Source of the DNA: Pontibacter ruber
GTDB lineage: Bacteria; Bacteroidota; Bacteroidia; Cytophagales; Hymenobacteraceae
Assembly: GCF_023630205.1 (NCBI RefSeq)
Contig: NZ_JALPRR010000001.1
Span: 992,001 to 1,056,000 of the forward strand
Direction of reading: 5' to 3'
Length of the DNA stretch: 64,000 nt
Shown piece by piece: positions 18,277-26,979 of this stretch (within the stretch, counting starts at the first letter, position 1; each line of letters starts with the position of its first letter). The notes beneath the pieces are model-generated. The model saw only the letters and a program-made list of their open reading frames with translations. It made no database searches and was not told the origin of the DNA. A program made the position numbers and the translations under genes.

Positions 18277-18511
18277 TTTATAAATACGGTTAAAGATAAA
18301 GGGAAGTGGCTTGTTTCGTATAACCTCTTCTCAAAAATTTATACTTTTTATACGTTGCCTGCACCTGTGAGAGGCTTTCTGCGGGGCTCCATACTCACTT
18401 ACTAAACAGGCAGGCAGGCTCTATTCGTTCTATTGCCAAGTATAATCTAAATTAAATGCTATACACCCTCAGCAGGCTCTGTTGCAGTCAGCTTAATTTA
18501 AATAAATCCGC

Positions 18512-18519
18512 TACCTTTG
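18512..18519 (+). promoter_or_regulatory. Bacteroidetes -7 box for ruvX-def
   Basis: TACCTTTG lies 55 bases before the ruvX ATG in the 298-base gap divergent from the S41 protease gene. A TTG 27 bases upstream is somewhat far for a -33 element. The rest of the gap holds two heptamers and no gene. Confidence 0.6.
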
Positions 18520-18574
18520 CAGTAGTATTAAATGCCTGTTTCTTTTACAGGGAACACAGGCAAGCATCAGGCCA

Positions 18575-18991
18575 ATGGGAAGAATTATTGCAATCGATTA
18601 CGGGAACAAACGGGTAGGTATTGCCGCAACGGATACGCTGCAGATGATTGCCAATCCGCTGGAAACCGTTCATGCCAAAGATGTGTTGTCTTTCCTGAAA
18701 AGTTATGTGCAGCGCGAGCCGGTAGACGCTTTTGTAGTGGGCATGCCACGCAGGCTTTCAGGGGAGGCATCCGACGCCACGCCACACGTAATCGGGTTTG
18801 TGCGTAAGCTGCAAAAGGAATTTCCGGATATGCCGGTGCACACCGTAGACGAGCGCTTTACCTCCAAAATGGCGCAACAGGCCATGCTGGCCGGCGGACT
18901 TAAAAAGAAAGACCGCCAGGACAAAGGCACCGTAGACCGCGTAAGTGCGGCCATTATTTTACAATCGTATTTAGAAAGCAGAAGCATATGA
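18575..18991 (+). CDS. ruvX: Holliday junction resolvase-like RuvX (YqgF)
   Basis: The 138-residue protein is the RNase H-fold YqgF/RuvX family, involved in rRNA 5' end maturation and proposed to resolve Holliday junctions. Visible acidic active-site motifs are AIDYGNKRVGIA (D8), VGMPRRLSGE and HTVDERFTS; the C-terminal DKGTVDRVSAAIILQ supplies the last Asp. Length is normal. The start is fixed by the conserved GRIIAIDYG right after Met. Its last four bases (ATGA) overlap the start of def, which means translational coupling in one operon. Confidence 0.94.
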   Translation: MGRIIAIDYGNKRVGIAATDTLQMIANPLETVHAKDVLSFLKSYVQREPVDAFVVGMPRRLSGEASDATPHVIGFVRKLQKEFPDMPVHTVDERFTSKMAQQAMLAGGLKKKDRQDKGTVDRVSAAIILQSYLESRSI

Positions 18992-19557
18992 TTTATCCAA
19001 TTACTGCCTACGGAGATCCGGTTCTGAAGGAGCCGGCACAGGATATCCCGAAGGATTTTCCGGAGCTGAAAGAGCTTATTGAAGACATGTTCACGACCAT
19101 GTACCACGCGCACGGCGTAGGGCTGGCCGCTCCGCAGATCAGCAAGAGCATCCGCCTGTTCGTGATCGATTCAGAGCCGATGATGGACGACGAGGACGAG
19201 GGCAAAGGCGTGAAGAAAGCCTTCATTAACCCGGAGATAATCGAAGAAGACGGCGATGAGTGGGGCTTTGAAGAAGGCTGCCTGAGCATACCGGGCGTGC
19301 GCGAAGTAGTATACCGCCCGGAGCGCATCGTGATCCGCTACTTCGACGAAGACTGGAACGAGCACACTGATACCTACGACGGCATGACGGCCCGTGTGAT
19401 CCAGCACGAGTACGACCACATTGAAGGCATCCTGTTCACCGACCACCTGTCCGGACTGAAAAAGCGCCTGATCAAGAACAAGCTTACCAAGATCTCGAAA
19501 GGCGAGGTAGACGCAGACTATAAAATGCGCTTCCCGTTACTGGCCAAGAAACGCTAA
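18988..19557 (+). CDS. def: Peptide deformylase
   Basis: Def removes the N-formyl group from nascent proteins in the cytoplasm with a metal centre. All three signature motifs are present: GVGLAAPQ (43-50), EEGCLSIP (95-102, metal ligand C98) and HEYDH (140-144, metal ligands H140 and H144). The 189-residue protein is complete, with an acidic loop DDEDEGKG after residue 67 typical of Bacteroidetes forms. It overlaps ruvX by four bases and is followed by a strong terminator; no fmt is adjacent. Confidence 0.97.
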   Translation: MIYPITAYGDPVLKEPAQDIPKDFPELKELIEDMFTTMYHAHGVGLAAPQISKSIRLFVIDSEPMMDDEDEGKGVKKAFINPEIIEEDGDEWGFEEGCLSIPGVREVVYRPERIVIRYFDEDWNEHTDTYDGMTARVIQHEYDHIEGILFTDHLSGLKKRLIKNKLTKISKGEVDADYKMRFPLLAKKR

Positions 19558-19576
19558 GTATCGCCTCCTAAAGTAT

Positions 19577-19614
19577 AAAAGCCGCCTGCTGTACGTATAG
19601 CAGGCGGCTTTTTC
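19577..19614 (+). terminator. Terminator after def
   Basis: Perfect arms AAAAGCCGCCTGCT / AGCAGGCGGCTTTT with an 8-base loop are followed by T. A heptamer AAGTATA overlaps its upstream edge. Confidence 0.9.
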
Positions 19615-19645
19615 TTTGGAGCCCTTTCAAAAGTGATTGGTCAAT

Positions 19646-20161
19646 TTATACCTGATGCAGCGCAACTCCTTCGTATGCCTGCTGCAGGGTTTTGATATCG
19701 ATCTTTTTCATCTGAAACAGTGCTTTAAGCACCCGCTGCGCCTTTGCTGTATCATCGCTCTGTAGCATATCGGTCAGGGCCGAAGGAACCACCTGCCACG
19801 ATACGCCGAACCTGTCCTTCAGCCAACCGCACTGCTGCGCTTCTTCATCGCCGCCGGCCGAAAGCTTTTCCCAGTAGTAATCTATTTCTTCCTGGCTGTC
19901 GCAATCGATAATAAACGAAACCGCCTCTGTAAACCTGAACTCCGGCCCTCCATTCAGCGCCACGAACTTCTGCCCTTCTATCCGGAATTCGATGGTCATG
20001 ACGGCGCCTTCCGGCATCTTATGGAACTCCTGTCCTTCTTTGGTATAGCGGGTCCTGCGTAAAACTTCCGAATCTTTGAAGATGGAAGTATAAAATGCTA
20101 CCGCTTCCTCGGCTTGCCTGTTAAACCAGAGGTTTGTTGTGATCTTTTGTTTTGCTTTCAT
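19646..20161 (-). CDS. VOC-family (PhnB/glyoxalase-like) protein
   Basis: This 171-residue cytoplasmic protein has two beta-alpha-beta-beta-beta modules of the vicinal oxygen chelate superfamily, PhnB or 3-demethylubiquinone methyltransferase-like subfamily. Typical strings are ITTNLWFNRQAEEAVAFYTS at the start, and WLKDRFGVSWQVVPSAL. C-terminal LKALFQMKKIDIKTL is usual for this group. The true reaction is not established for these proteins despite old names. It is a single gene converging on def; the next gene upstream on the same strand is 120 bases away. Confidence 0.85.
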   Translation of the reverse strand: MKAKQKITTNLWFNRQAEEAVAFYTSIFKDSEVLRRTRYTKEGQEFHKMPEGAVMTIEFRIEGQKFVALNGGPEFRFTEAVSFIIDCDSQEEIDYYWEKLSAGGDEEAQQCGWLKDRFGVSWQVVPSALTDMLQSDDTAKAQRVLKALFQMKKIDIKTLQQAYEGVALHQV

Positions 20162-20283
20162 GCGTGTATGGTTATTTGGTTACTGCAAATTACCAGATAC
20201 CCATGAATTTAGGGGGTGTAGAAGGCGACAACCTTGGGGGCATTTGCGACAAAATAAGAGCGGCAGTTTTACCAAATGTATAG

Positions 20284-20817
20284 CTACAGTGCCTTGTTTA
20301 TTTTCTCGATGTCATCGTTTTTTGGAATGAAATTCCAGGAGAACATGTCGATCACCCACTTGCCGTTCTCATGCCGTGCGTGGCTGATGTTCCGGAGCAT
20401 CATCTTCTCGCTAAGATCAGGGAAAAGGTATTGATCAATAATTATGGCGGATGGTCCGTTGATCATTATCTCCCGTTTTGAAATTTTATAATCCGGAATA
20501 GTTGTAGCAGAATCGTTGAACAGCTTTTGCTCGTAATCTCTTAACTCGTCAAACGTTAATATTTCATTCGGGTCAGTACCCAGGTAAATGCCATCCTTAG
20601 CCATATGCTTGTCGACAAAGGCAATGTCCTTCTTCTTGAATAAGCTATGCAGTTCGTCAGCCAATGCGTTCAGATCCTGCCTGGCCTTTGCCGTGTCCAC
20701 TGCCGCCTGGGTGTCAGGCGCCTGATTACCTGTTGAAGTTTGATCTGATGTTTTTTCGGGACTATTGCAAGCCAGCAGAAACATCATTGCAATGATAGGA
20801 AGTAGAAGCTTTCTCAT
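20284..20817 (-). CDS. Lipoprotein with SnoaL-like (NTF2-fold) domain
   Basis: The 177-residue product has a lipoprotein signal with lipobox LLAC at about 14-17 and a low-complexity linker (SDQTSTGNQAPDTQAAVD). The domain at about 45-175 has the cone-shaped NTF2/SnoaL pattern: a helical start ALADELHSLFKKKDIAFVD, the strand GPSAIIIDQYLF and the closing NGKWVIDMFSWNF. Related DUF4440 proteins carry out varied ester or isomerase chemistry or merely bind small molecules, so function stays open. The upstream 275 bases to the patatin gene hold no better gene than a spurious 66-codon frame. Confidence 0.75.
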   Translation of the reverse strand: MRKLLLPIIAMMFLLACNSPEKTSDQTSTGNQAPDTQAAVDTAKARQDLNALADELHSLFKKKDIAFVDKHMAKDGIYLGTDPNEILTFDELRDYEQKLFNDSATTIPDYKISKREIMINGPSAIIIDQYLFPDLSEKMMLRNISHARHENGKWVIDMFSWNFIPKNDDIEKINKAL

Positions 20818-21093
20818 ATTTTCTTTGCTTTTCGGTTCTAGATAGAATGCGTTTCATACTTTGGTTAAGTAACAAATAATTGCATCTAACTTAGAATAAG
20901 TTACGACAATACAAGTTGATTTGGTTCATTTTAATACGCTGTTACTGAAAATCATACGCGAAATGTAATGCAGCTCTCGCACAGTAAGGAAGTTGAAGTA
21001 AAGTATGGAGCAACTTTGAGACAGGCTACTGAGAAACTGGAAATATCCCTCTATTATACCTTGCGGGATAAGAGGGCTAAAAGAGAGCTTGCG

Positions 21094-22140
21094 TTATTTG
21101 TTGAAGCCAGGCTCACTACAGCTTGCAGAGAGGAACTTTGCCGTGTATTCCCTGCCGCTCTGCATTAAGTTCTCCTTTTCCTCCTTCGACATCTTCCGTA
21201 CCCTGGGAGTGATTCCTACCGAAGAAACAGAGATCGTTCTTGCCCAATCTGCATCGGTCAGTTCATTGCGGTTCAGGTTTTCGATTACAATCACGTATAG
21301 TGCCGACATGTAATCACGAAAATTATGTATCTCCAGCGGCACCAACTCTCTGGAAGAGGCATCGTTCCGGATCTGCAGATCCGAATCTATTCTCACGCCT
21401 ATGGTCTGGGGATTCGGCACCCTGTGCGTCTTGTTAGCTGCATCTATTGCAATGCTATCAAACATCATGATCGGGAAGTTTCCGATGATACCTCCATCCA
21501 CTACTACATCGAGGTTTTTGCTTTTGTCCGGCTTTTTGTAAACCGTACCGGCACTGTCTATCAGCACAGCCCTGAAGTATAAAGGGATGGAGATGGAAGC
21601 CCTGACAGCATCCTTTACTTTCATGTGTGGGTACGTCTCTTTTGAGAAGACTACCAGCTTCTGTTGATTTAAAGATGTCGCCGTAATGTACAGGTCTTTG
21701 TACCCGCTGGCGCTGAGCTCCTGAAAGGTGATGTCGGGGTTGCCTGTTTTCTCTGCAATGATCTTGGCTGTCCAGTCCGTGAACCGGTCTCCGCGGTACC
21801 AGCCGAAGTACTTGTTCATCCGCGCAAAGCCACCCACAAACATAAAGCGGCCGTCGTTAAACTTCCTGAACTGTGTGGAGGAGATCAGATTGCCTATCTC
21901 TTCGGAAGTATACCCCAGCGACACCATCATGGCCGTGATTGCCCCGGCAGAGGTACCCCCTACCTTTTGTATGTTCGCTAGTACCTTGTGTTTCTCTAGC
22001 TCATCCAGAACACCAGCATAGGCAATCCCCCGAATTCCGGCACCTTCAAAGGCCAGGTTCCTTATATCGCAACGCTGCTGTGCATATGCCTTGCATGATA
22101 ACAGGCATAGGAGGAGAGCGATTTTGGTGATGTGCCACAT
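21094..22140 (-). CDS. Patatin-like phospholipase, secreted
   Basis: The 348-residue protein, starting at the ATG at 22140, has a signal peptide ending SCKAYAQ. An ATG 63 bases upstream would hide this signal. The patatin motifs are complete: glycine-rich oxyanion hole FEGAGIRGIAYAG (31-43), nucleophile S64 in GGTSAG and D215 in VVDGGI. This Ser-Asp dyad hydrolyses acyl esters of lipids. With a signal peptide it probably acts in the periplasm or outside. The C-terminal part (KMSKEEKENLMQSG) is helical and charged. It is not next to any lipid gene. Confidence 0.9.
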   Translation of the reverse strand: MWHITKIALLLCLLSCKAYAQQRCDIRNLAFEGAGIRGIAYAGVLDELEKHKVLANIQKVGGTSAGAITAMMVSLGYTSEEIGNLISSTQFRKFNDGRFMFVGGFARMNKYFGWYRGDRFTDWTAKIIAEKTGNPDITFQELSASGYKDLYITATSLNQQKLVVFSKETYPHMKVKDAVRASISIPLYFRAVLIDSAGTVYKKPDKSKNLDVVVDGGIIGNFPIMMFDSIAIDAANKTHRVPNPQTIGVRIDSDLQIRNDASSRELVPLEIHNFRDYMSALYVIVIENLNRNELTDADWARTISVSSVGITPRVRKMSKEEKENLMQSGREYTAKFLSASCSEPGFNK

Positions 22141-22233
22141 AGGTGTTGGTTGTAGGTATAACGGACCCGTATTAACAGCGTGCAAGGCCGTTGGCCGTAG
22201 CATGATGTTTATAAAATGTTCGGCAAAGCATTT

Positions 22234-22788
22234 TTAATGTTCACTATCCTTCAATGCTTTTTCATGGCCACTTAAAATATGGTTGTAAAAGCTCTTGTCT
22301 AGTCCTTTTAACTTATGCAGCTGAGTCGGAATAGAATGTTGTGGATGTGGCCCGCTGAATAGGAAATAGAAAAATGATTCTATCTCCTTTGGTTGCCTTA
22401 CCTTTAAAATTTGGTAAGTCAAGTCCACGTTCTCCAAAACAAGAGGCTCCAAGTTGTGCTGAAGTTGACTAACTGCGTCGGCTTCCCATTCTCCGTTTAT
22501 GCCTATGTTTATTGCCTTCTTGAGTATCTCTTTCTTTGATATTTTGTCAAGTGCGTAAAATCTAGAAATATAGTCAGGCGATTTTTCATACAGCGGCCCT
22601 GGTTTATCACCTACATAATCAAATGTCCTTTTGAACGTCCCAAAGTCGCTTGGAAATAGGTTGAAGTAAAGAACCTGGTTTTCTTTAGTATCAGCACTTT
22701 TTAGGCTGTTGAATGATGACTCCAGCTTTTGAGTGCTAAAGCCTTGGAAAAGTAAAGTTACTGACAAGAACAGTAAGAGAGATTTCAT
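22234..22788 (-). CDS. Hypothetical secreted protein
   Basis: The 184-residue product uses the ATG at 22788, opening signal peptide MKSLLLFLSVTLLFQGFS. The mature part is mainly helical and charged, with FPSDFGTFKRTFDY and HPQHSIPTQLHKL. I recognise no named domain, though the pattern is of a kind seen as conserved hypothetical in Cytophagales. The local DNA is more AT-rich than the housekeeping genes nearby. The same holds for the next gene upstream, so the two may have been gained together. Confidence 0.7.
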   Translation of the reverse strand: MKSLLLFLSVTLLFQGFSTQKLESSFNSLKSADTKENQVLYFNLFPSDFGTFKRTFDYVGDKPGPLYEKSPDYISRFYALDKISKKEILKKAINIGINGEWEADAVSQLQHNLEPLVLENVDLTYQILKVRQPKEIESFFYFLFSGPHPQHSIPTQLHKLKGLDKSFYNHILSGHEKALKDSEH

Positions 22789-22858
22789 ATTATATATTTT
22801 GTCCAACGTATTTGGCTTTGCCGTGGCGTAGCTACGGTAAAGGTGTGGTTGTGGTAAG

Positions 22859-23767
22859 TTATCTTCTCAATCTGTTGTACAGTTTATAGTAGTATTGAGC
22901 AGTTGTTGAATCGTTATTCTTTTCATGCGCCAATGCTATATTTTTAAGTTGTACTGCTATGTATGCAGAATCATTGAAGTAGGTCAGCTTATACTCTGCG
23001 GACTTCTTGAAATATTCTATTGCCTTTTCATAATCTTGCTTTCCAAAGTAAGCCCCTCCTATAGAACTAAGAGCGTTTGTATACCTTTGCTTGTCATTGT
23101 TTCGCTTATAATAGCTTAACAGCTTTTCTGCACCCTGAATAGCTGTTTCATACTGACCGAGGTGTAGGTTTAGCCACACATAGGCAGATGTTGCTGTCAT
23201 GATTAAGGAAGAATCGCCAGAGGATAAGCCATACTCCGCAATCTCTTTTAACTGCTCTGTTGCCTGCTCGTAATCTTGCTGCGTGGTTAGCAGTTCTACA
23301 AGGATTACTTTTGCCTGATACATAGAACTACTGTCTACTTCTGGTTCTGCTGTATAGCTCCTTAGAGCCTCTTTTATGGAATCGAGGGCTAAACTTTCCC
23401 TGTTTGTTTCCTGATAGACAAGAGCAAGGTTCTGATGAATGGCGGCACTTGGTGAATTTAGCTTTTTAGCTAAAGCTAATGACTTCTTTAGGTAACTCTC
23501 TGCCTCTCTGTATTGCTTTGTGTTTAAATAGACAAGCCCAAGCCTATTATAAGCGTCAGCAAGACTAAAGCTTTGAGGAAATTTTTTCTCTGCAATCTGA
23601 ACCAGCTCTATTGCAATGGGCAGTGCTTTATTATATTCCTCATTTGCAGTGTGCCGCCTGTACAGCTCAGTTTTCTCCTCCCACTCTTCATCAGGCGTTT
23701 CTTCTCCTACTGAGTTGCAGCCAAGGAAAACCCAGATAAAGCATAGGAAATAAAAACTTCTCATCAT
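22859..23767 (-). CDS. TPR-repeat lipoprotein
   Basis: The 302-residue protein has a lipoprotein signal with lipobox FLGC and an acidic linker (EETPDEEWEEKTE). About six tetratricopeptide repeats follow, for example LADAYNRLGLVYLNTKQYRE, AAIHQNLALVYQETNRESLA and ALSSIGGAYFGKQDYEKAIE. TPR arrays mediate protein-protein contacts; lipid anchoring places this one in the envelope. It is AT-rich relative to its surroundings. A perfect 16-base inverted repeat lies 40 bases before its start codon. Partner unknown. Confidence 0.85.
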   Translation of the reverse strand: MMRSFYFLCFIWVFLGCNSVGEETPDEEWEEKTELYRRHTANEEYNKALPIAIELVQIAEKKFPQSFSLADAYNRLGLVYLNTKQYREAESYLKKSLALAKKLNSPSAAIHQNLALVYQETNRESLALDSIKEALRSYTAEPEVDSSSMYQAKVILVELLTTQQDYEQATEQLKEIAEYGLSSGDSSLIMTATSAYVWLNLHLGQYETAIQGAEKLLSYYKRNNDKQRYTNALSSIGGAYFGKQDYEKAIEYFKKSAEYKLTYFNDSAYIAVQLKNIALAHEKNNDSTTAQYYYKLYNRLRR

Positions 23768-23806
23768 AACTTTTATTTACCACAACTAGTTGCTAAACGG
23801 AAGTCT

Positions 23807-23844
23807 ATTTGGCTTATCTGTCAAAAACGACAGATAAGCCAAAT
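23807..23844. repeat. Perfect 16-base inverted repeat
   Basis: Arms ATTTGGCTTATCTGTC and GACAGATAAGCCAAAT around loop AAAAAC. No T run follows on either strand, so it is a poor intrinsic terminator. It sits between the broken DUF421 gene and the TPR lipoprotein start and may be an operator or attenuator. Confidence 0.85.
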
Positions 23845-23965
23845 AACTACGTCCTAATATACAATATTTCCTATTCTTCGTACACGGCAAGTATGGCTAC
23901 AAAATCAAGGACCATACTTCTGCTGGAAACAGGGCTCCTGCAAAGATCCATCCCCTTTATCTGCT

Positions 23966-24510
23966 TCACCTCTCCGGCTTATCCACATTTTGCAGCACCG
24001 AGCTTTCTTTGCTTTGCAGGTCACGGATTACGCTGATGCTGCCTTCGGTCTCCAGGATAACGGCACCTACATCTTCTACCGAGCTTATGCCTTGGTTGCG
24101 CATAGCGGCCAGTATCTCTTCTTTTGTTATGCGCTCGGCTCTTTTGTTATGCGCTCGGCTTTCATAGTCTCCCACAAAAAAGTGCCCTGGTAGAAAAGCA
24201 GCACAGGCGTAGCTTTTACCATGCGGTTTAGCTTTTTAGACCGCACAGAGCCCCAGGTGATCACAAACTGCAGTAAGATCAGCAGACCAAAGGCCACTAT
24301 CCCATCCAGGAGTGCGACATCTTTGTTCAGCAGAATAGTTGCCAGCGTGGAGCCAAAGGCTACCGTGATGATAAAGTCAAAGGAGTTCATTTTGGAAAGT
24401 GTTCTCTTGCCTGAAACCCGTAACTGGATCACGAGCACCAGGTAAGCCAGTACGCCTATAATGAGCGTCCGGAGAATACTTTCCCAACTGTCAAAGAATA
24501 GTTTGTCCAT
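23966..24510 (-). pseudogene. DUF421 (YetF-like) membrane protein, frameshifted by a 20-bp tandem duplication
   Basis: The N-terminal frame (from ATG 24510) encodes three membrane helices and DUF421 motifs such as LVIQLRVSGKRTLSKMNSFD. It continues through KATPVLLFYQGTFLWETM and KAERITKE, then stops at PSA. The rest of the family domain (RITKEEILAAMRNQGISSVE, VGAVILETEGSISVI) continues in another frame to 23966. The cause is visible: 20 bases at 24121-24140 are repeated exactly at 24141-24160. Removing one copy restores one frame of about 175 codons. YetF-like proteins are membrane proteins of uncertain role. Either the gene is dead or it can switch back by slippage. A sequencing artefact is possible but an exact 20-base repeat is not a typical one. 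Confidence 0.88.
24121..24160. repeat. Exact 20-bp tandem duplication
   Basis: CTTTTGTTATGCGCTCGGCT occurs twice with no gap. Twenty is not a multiple of three, hence the frameshift in the DUF421 gene. Confidence 0.97.
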
Positions 24511-24565
24511 AGGTAGTAAATTCAGGGGCGGCTGCAGCACAAGTATAGGCTACACCTAAAGCCGC

Positions 24566-25807
24566 TTAGGGTACATTATCAGCAATGGCTGTATCTACTT
24601 TCTGCAGCATCTGCCGGATAGTGGCTGTGTCTTTTGGAGAGATGCTCTGGCGCTGCAACTGTTGCAATACCTGCTGCAGTGCCACCCTTAATGTACGGTC
24701 GTCGTGGCCATAGTCCCAGATGGGCAACATTGTCTGTTCAAAAATATCCTGGAATGAATGCTCGCGTGTGATCACCCGCACTACACCTTCGCTGTCTTGA
24801 AACGAAACTACAGGAAAATGGCTGAGCCGATACGACAGCAACTCGGCTAAGGCATGCAGGCTAAGCACCGCTGTACCCGGATCGTTTATACCAGGGCTCA
24901 GCGCCTTTAGCGCCACCTCTGTCAGCTGCTTAAAACCATAAAAAGAACTCTTCTCGATCGGCTCACCATCATGGAAATCGATCAGCGCATGCAGTTGCTC
25001 CTGCTGCTCGTCGGTCAGGCCTTTTAATGTCTCTATTTCTGCCACAGAAGTCCCTTGCAGCACAAAAGTGCCCGTAGCGTGGCTAAAGCGCAATAACCAG
25101 TTCCGGTCTTTGCACAACTGTACCACCCCCTGCTTACTGAACCCCTGAAAATAACCAGATTCAGTTGCTTTTACAGTATAAACCTTACCCGATGGACCGG
25201 GCGCCACCAACACACTTCCCTTCTCCTGACACTGCCGCCCGAGCTCATACTTTGTTTTCTGGTAAATGCGCCTGATGATGGTCTCATACTTTACCGACTG
25301 CGTGACATAATGCAGGAAATAGATAAACAGAAAAATATCCAGGATGGTAAGCAGAATGAGCAGGTATACGCTGAGCGCCGGCACCATTATACCTGTATCA
25401 ATGTCGCGGATGGTGCTGAGGAGGAACAGCGCGTACACAATAGTACCGATATAAAAACCCAGCACCCACTGCTGGAAACGATTCCCGATCATGCTGTCGA
25501 GCACGCGGTTGCTCATGTTGGAAGCCGCCTGGTTCAGCAGGATCATCACCATCGAAAAACTGAAAACGGTAAGTGACAGAATACCGGCCGCGATGGTAGC
25601 AGCAATGGTACGGGCCGTACTGGCATCCCGCAGGCTGATAAAGTCCAGGCGGCTTTTGATAGCCTTACCCAGCGGCGAAAAATCGATGTAAAGCAAGACG
25701 TAAGACAGCACCAGAAAGCAGAGGGCGATGATGGCCGGATAAAAAGCAATGCTGTTTATCACGTCAGAGTATACCTGTCGAACTCGCTTTAGTAATCTGG
25801 CTTTCAT
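24566..25807 (-). CDS. DUF2254 integral membrane protein
   Basis: The 413-residue product starts MKARLLKRVRQVYSD at 25807; a longer frame to 25876 adds a basic tail not usual for the family. Four membrane helices are visible in the first 200 residues, including FYPAIIALCFLVLSYVLLYI, GILSLTVFSFSMVMILL and VPALSVYLLILLTILDIF. The soluble C-terminal half has the family-typical FKQLTEVALKALSPGINDP and TAVLSLHALAELL. DUF2254 has no assigned function. It lies 56 bases upstream of the broken DUF421 gene on the same strand; the two could have formed an operon. Confidence 0.88.
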   Translation of the reverse strand: MKARLLKRVRQVYSDVINSIAFYPAIIALCFLVLSYVLLYIDFSPLGKAIKSRLDFISLRDASTARTIAATIAAGILSLTVFSFSMVMILLNQAASNMSNRVLDSMIGNRFQQWVLGFYIGTIVYALFLLSTIRDIDTGIMVPALSVYLLILLTILDIFLFIYFLHYVTQSVKYETIIRRIYQKTKYELGRQCQEKGSVLVAPGPSGKVYTVKATESGYFQGFSKQGVVQLCKDRNWLLRFSHATGTFVLQGTSVAEIETLKGLTDEQQEQLHALIDFHDGEPIEKSSFYGFKQLTEVALKALSPGINDPGTAVLSLHALAELLSYRLSHFPVVSFQDSEGVVRVITREHSFQDIFEQTMLPIWDYGHDDRTLRVALQQVLQQLQRQSISPKDTATIRQMLQKVDTAIADNVP

Positions 25808-25943
25808 CAAGTATAGCTGGTTTCTTTTATTCCTACGGTGAAACCGGAAGATCGCTACAAATCCAGCTAAACCCACTTATACTTCCTGCCGCCTGACAGC
25901 TGTCAGGGCTTTACCAAAACAGGCTGTCTTCGTATGAGGCATT

Positions 25944-26936
25944 ATGGCTACAAAACTGAAAGCTATACTTCTGCTGCTCACACTCCTGCTGCCTCTGCAA
26001 GGCTATAGCTGGGGCTTTTTTGCGCACCAGCGCATCAACCGGCTAGCCGTATTCTCGCTGCCTCCCGAGATGGTGGGCTTCTACAAAAAGCACATCCGCT
26101 ACATCACCGAAAATGCCGTGAACCCCGACAAGCGCCGCTATGCTGTAAAAGGCGAAGCTCCCCGCCATTACATCGACCTCGACATGTACGGCGACAGTGC
26201 TCTGCACAAGCTGCCCCGCTTCTGGCAGCAGGCCGTCGAAAAGTATACCGAAGATACCCTGATGGCCTATGGCATTGTACCTTGGCACATCAACCTGATG
26301 AAGTACCAGCTCACGCAGGCTTTTAAGGAGCGCAACTTGGACCGCATCCTGCGCCTCTCTGCCGACATGGGACATTATGTAGCCGATGCCTGCGTGCCGC
26401 TGCATACCACGCATAACTACAACGGCCAGTTAACAGGGCAGCATGGCATTCACGGTTTCTGGGAGTCGCGGCTACCGGAGCTGCTCTCCGACAATTACGA
26501 CTTTTTTGTGGGTCAGGCAGCCTACATCGAGCAGCCACAGCTAAAGGCCTGGGACCTGGTAGCAAGCGCACACCTGGCCCTGGACTCGGTGCTGCGTTTT
26601 GAGCGGGAACTGACACAAGCCTATGCCGAAGAAAAGAAGTATGGCTTTGAGGTGCGCAACAACCTGACCACCAAAGTATACTCCAGGGAGTTTTCAGAGG
26701 CGTACCACGACCGGCTTAACGGGCAGGTGGAGCGGCAAATGCGCCTGGCAGTACAGACCGTAGCAGGCTACTGGTACACGGCCTGGGTAGATGCCGGGCA
26801 ACCTGACCTGCAAGCACTGGCCAGGGAGATATCCAAAGAAGAGCAGGAGCGCCTGAAGATGGAAGAGAAAGAGTATGAGAAAGGTGCCCACCCGCTGCGA
26901 GAAGAGGGGGAAAGCAGATCGCCTGCAGGAAGATAA
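25944..26936 (+). CDS. Secreted zinc-dependent phospholipase C / S1-P1 nuclease-like protein
   Basis: The 330-residue protein has a signal peptide ending QGYS; cleavage there would leave W23 as the N-terminus. This is how this superfamily builds its trinuclear zinc site (the amino group and carbonyl of Trp1 bind metal). Further likely ligands are H28 in FFAHQR, H and D in APRHYIDLDMYGD, and DMGHYVADACVPLHTTHNYNG. HGIHGFWESRLPE adds further ligands. Whether it cleaves phospholipid or nucleic acid cannot be told from sequence. The last 50 residues are a highly charged tail. It is transcribed divergently from the DUF2254 gene and converges on the GNAT gene. Confidence 0.87.
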   Translation: MATKLKAILLLLTLLLPLQGYSWGFFAHQRINRLAVFSLPPEMVGFYKKHIRYITENAVNPDKRRYAVKGEAPRHYIDLDMYGDSALHKLPRFWQQAVEKYTEDTLMAYGIVPWHINLMKYQLTQAFKERNLDRILRLSADMGHYVADACVPLHTTHNYNGQLTGQHGIHGFWESRLPELLSDNYDFFVGQAAYIEQPQLKAWDLVASAHLALDSVLRFERELTQAYAEEKKYGFEVRNNLTTKVYSREFSEAYHDRLNGQVERQMRLAVQTVAGYWYTAWVDAGQPDLQALAREISKEEQERLKMEEKEYEKGAHPLREEGESRSPAGR

Positions 26937-26979
26937 GTACTGGAGTTACTTATGTCCGGCAATTACGAAAGTATACTTG

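Noticed and set aside
20968-21168. 66-codon plus-strand frame
   Set aside because: It runs into the 3' end of the patatin gene on the other strand, has no ribosome site, and shows no family or hydrophobic pattern.
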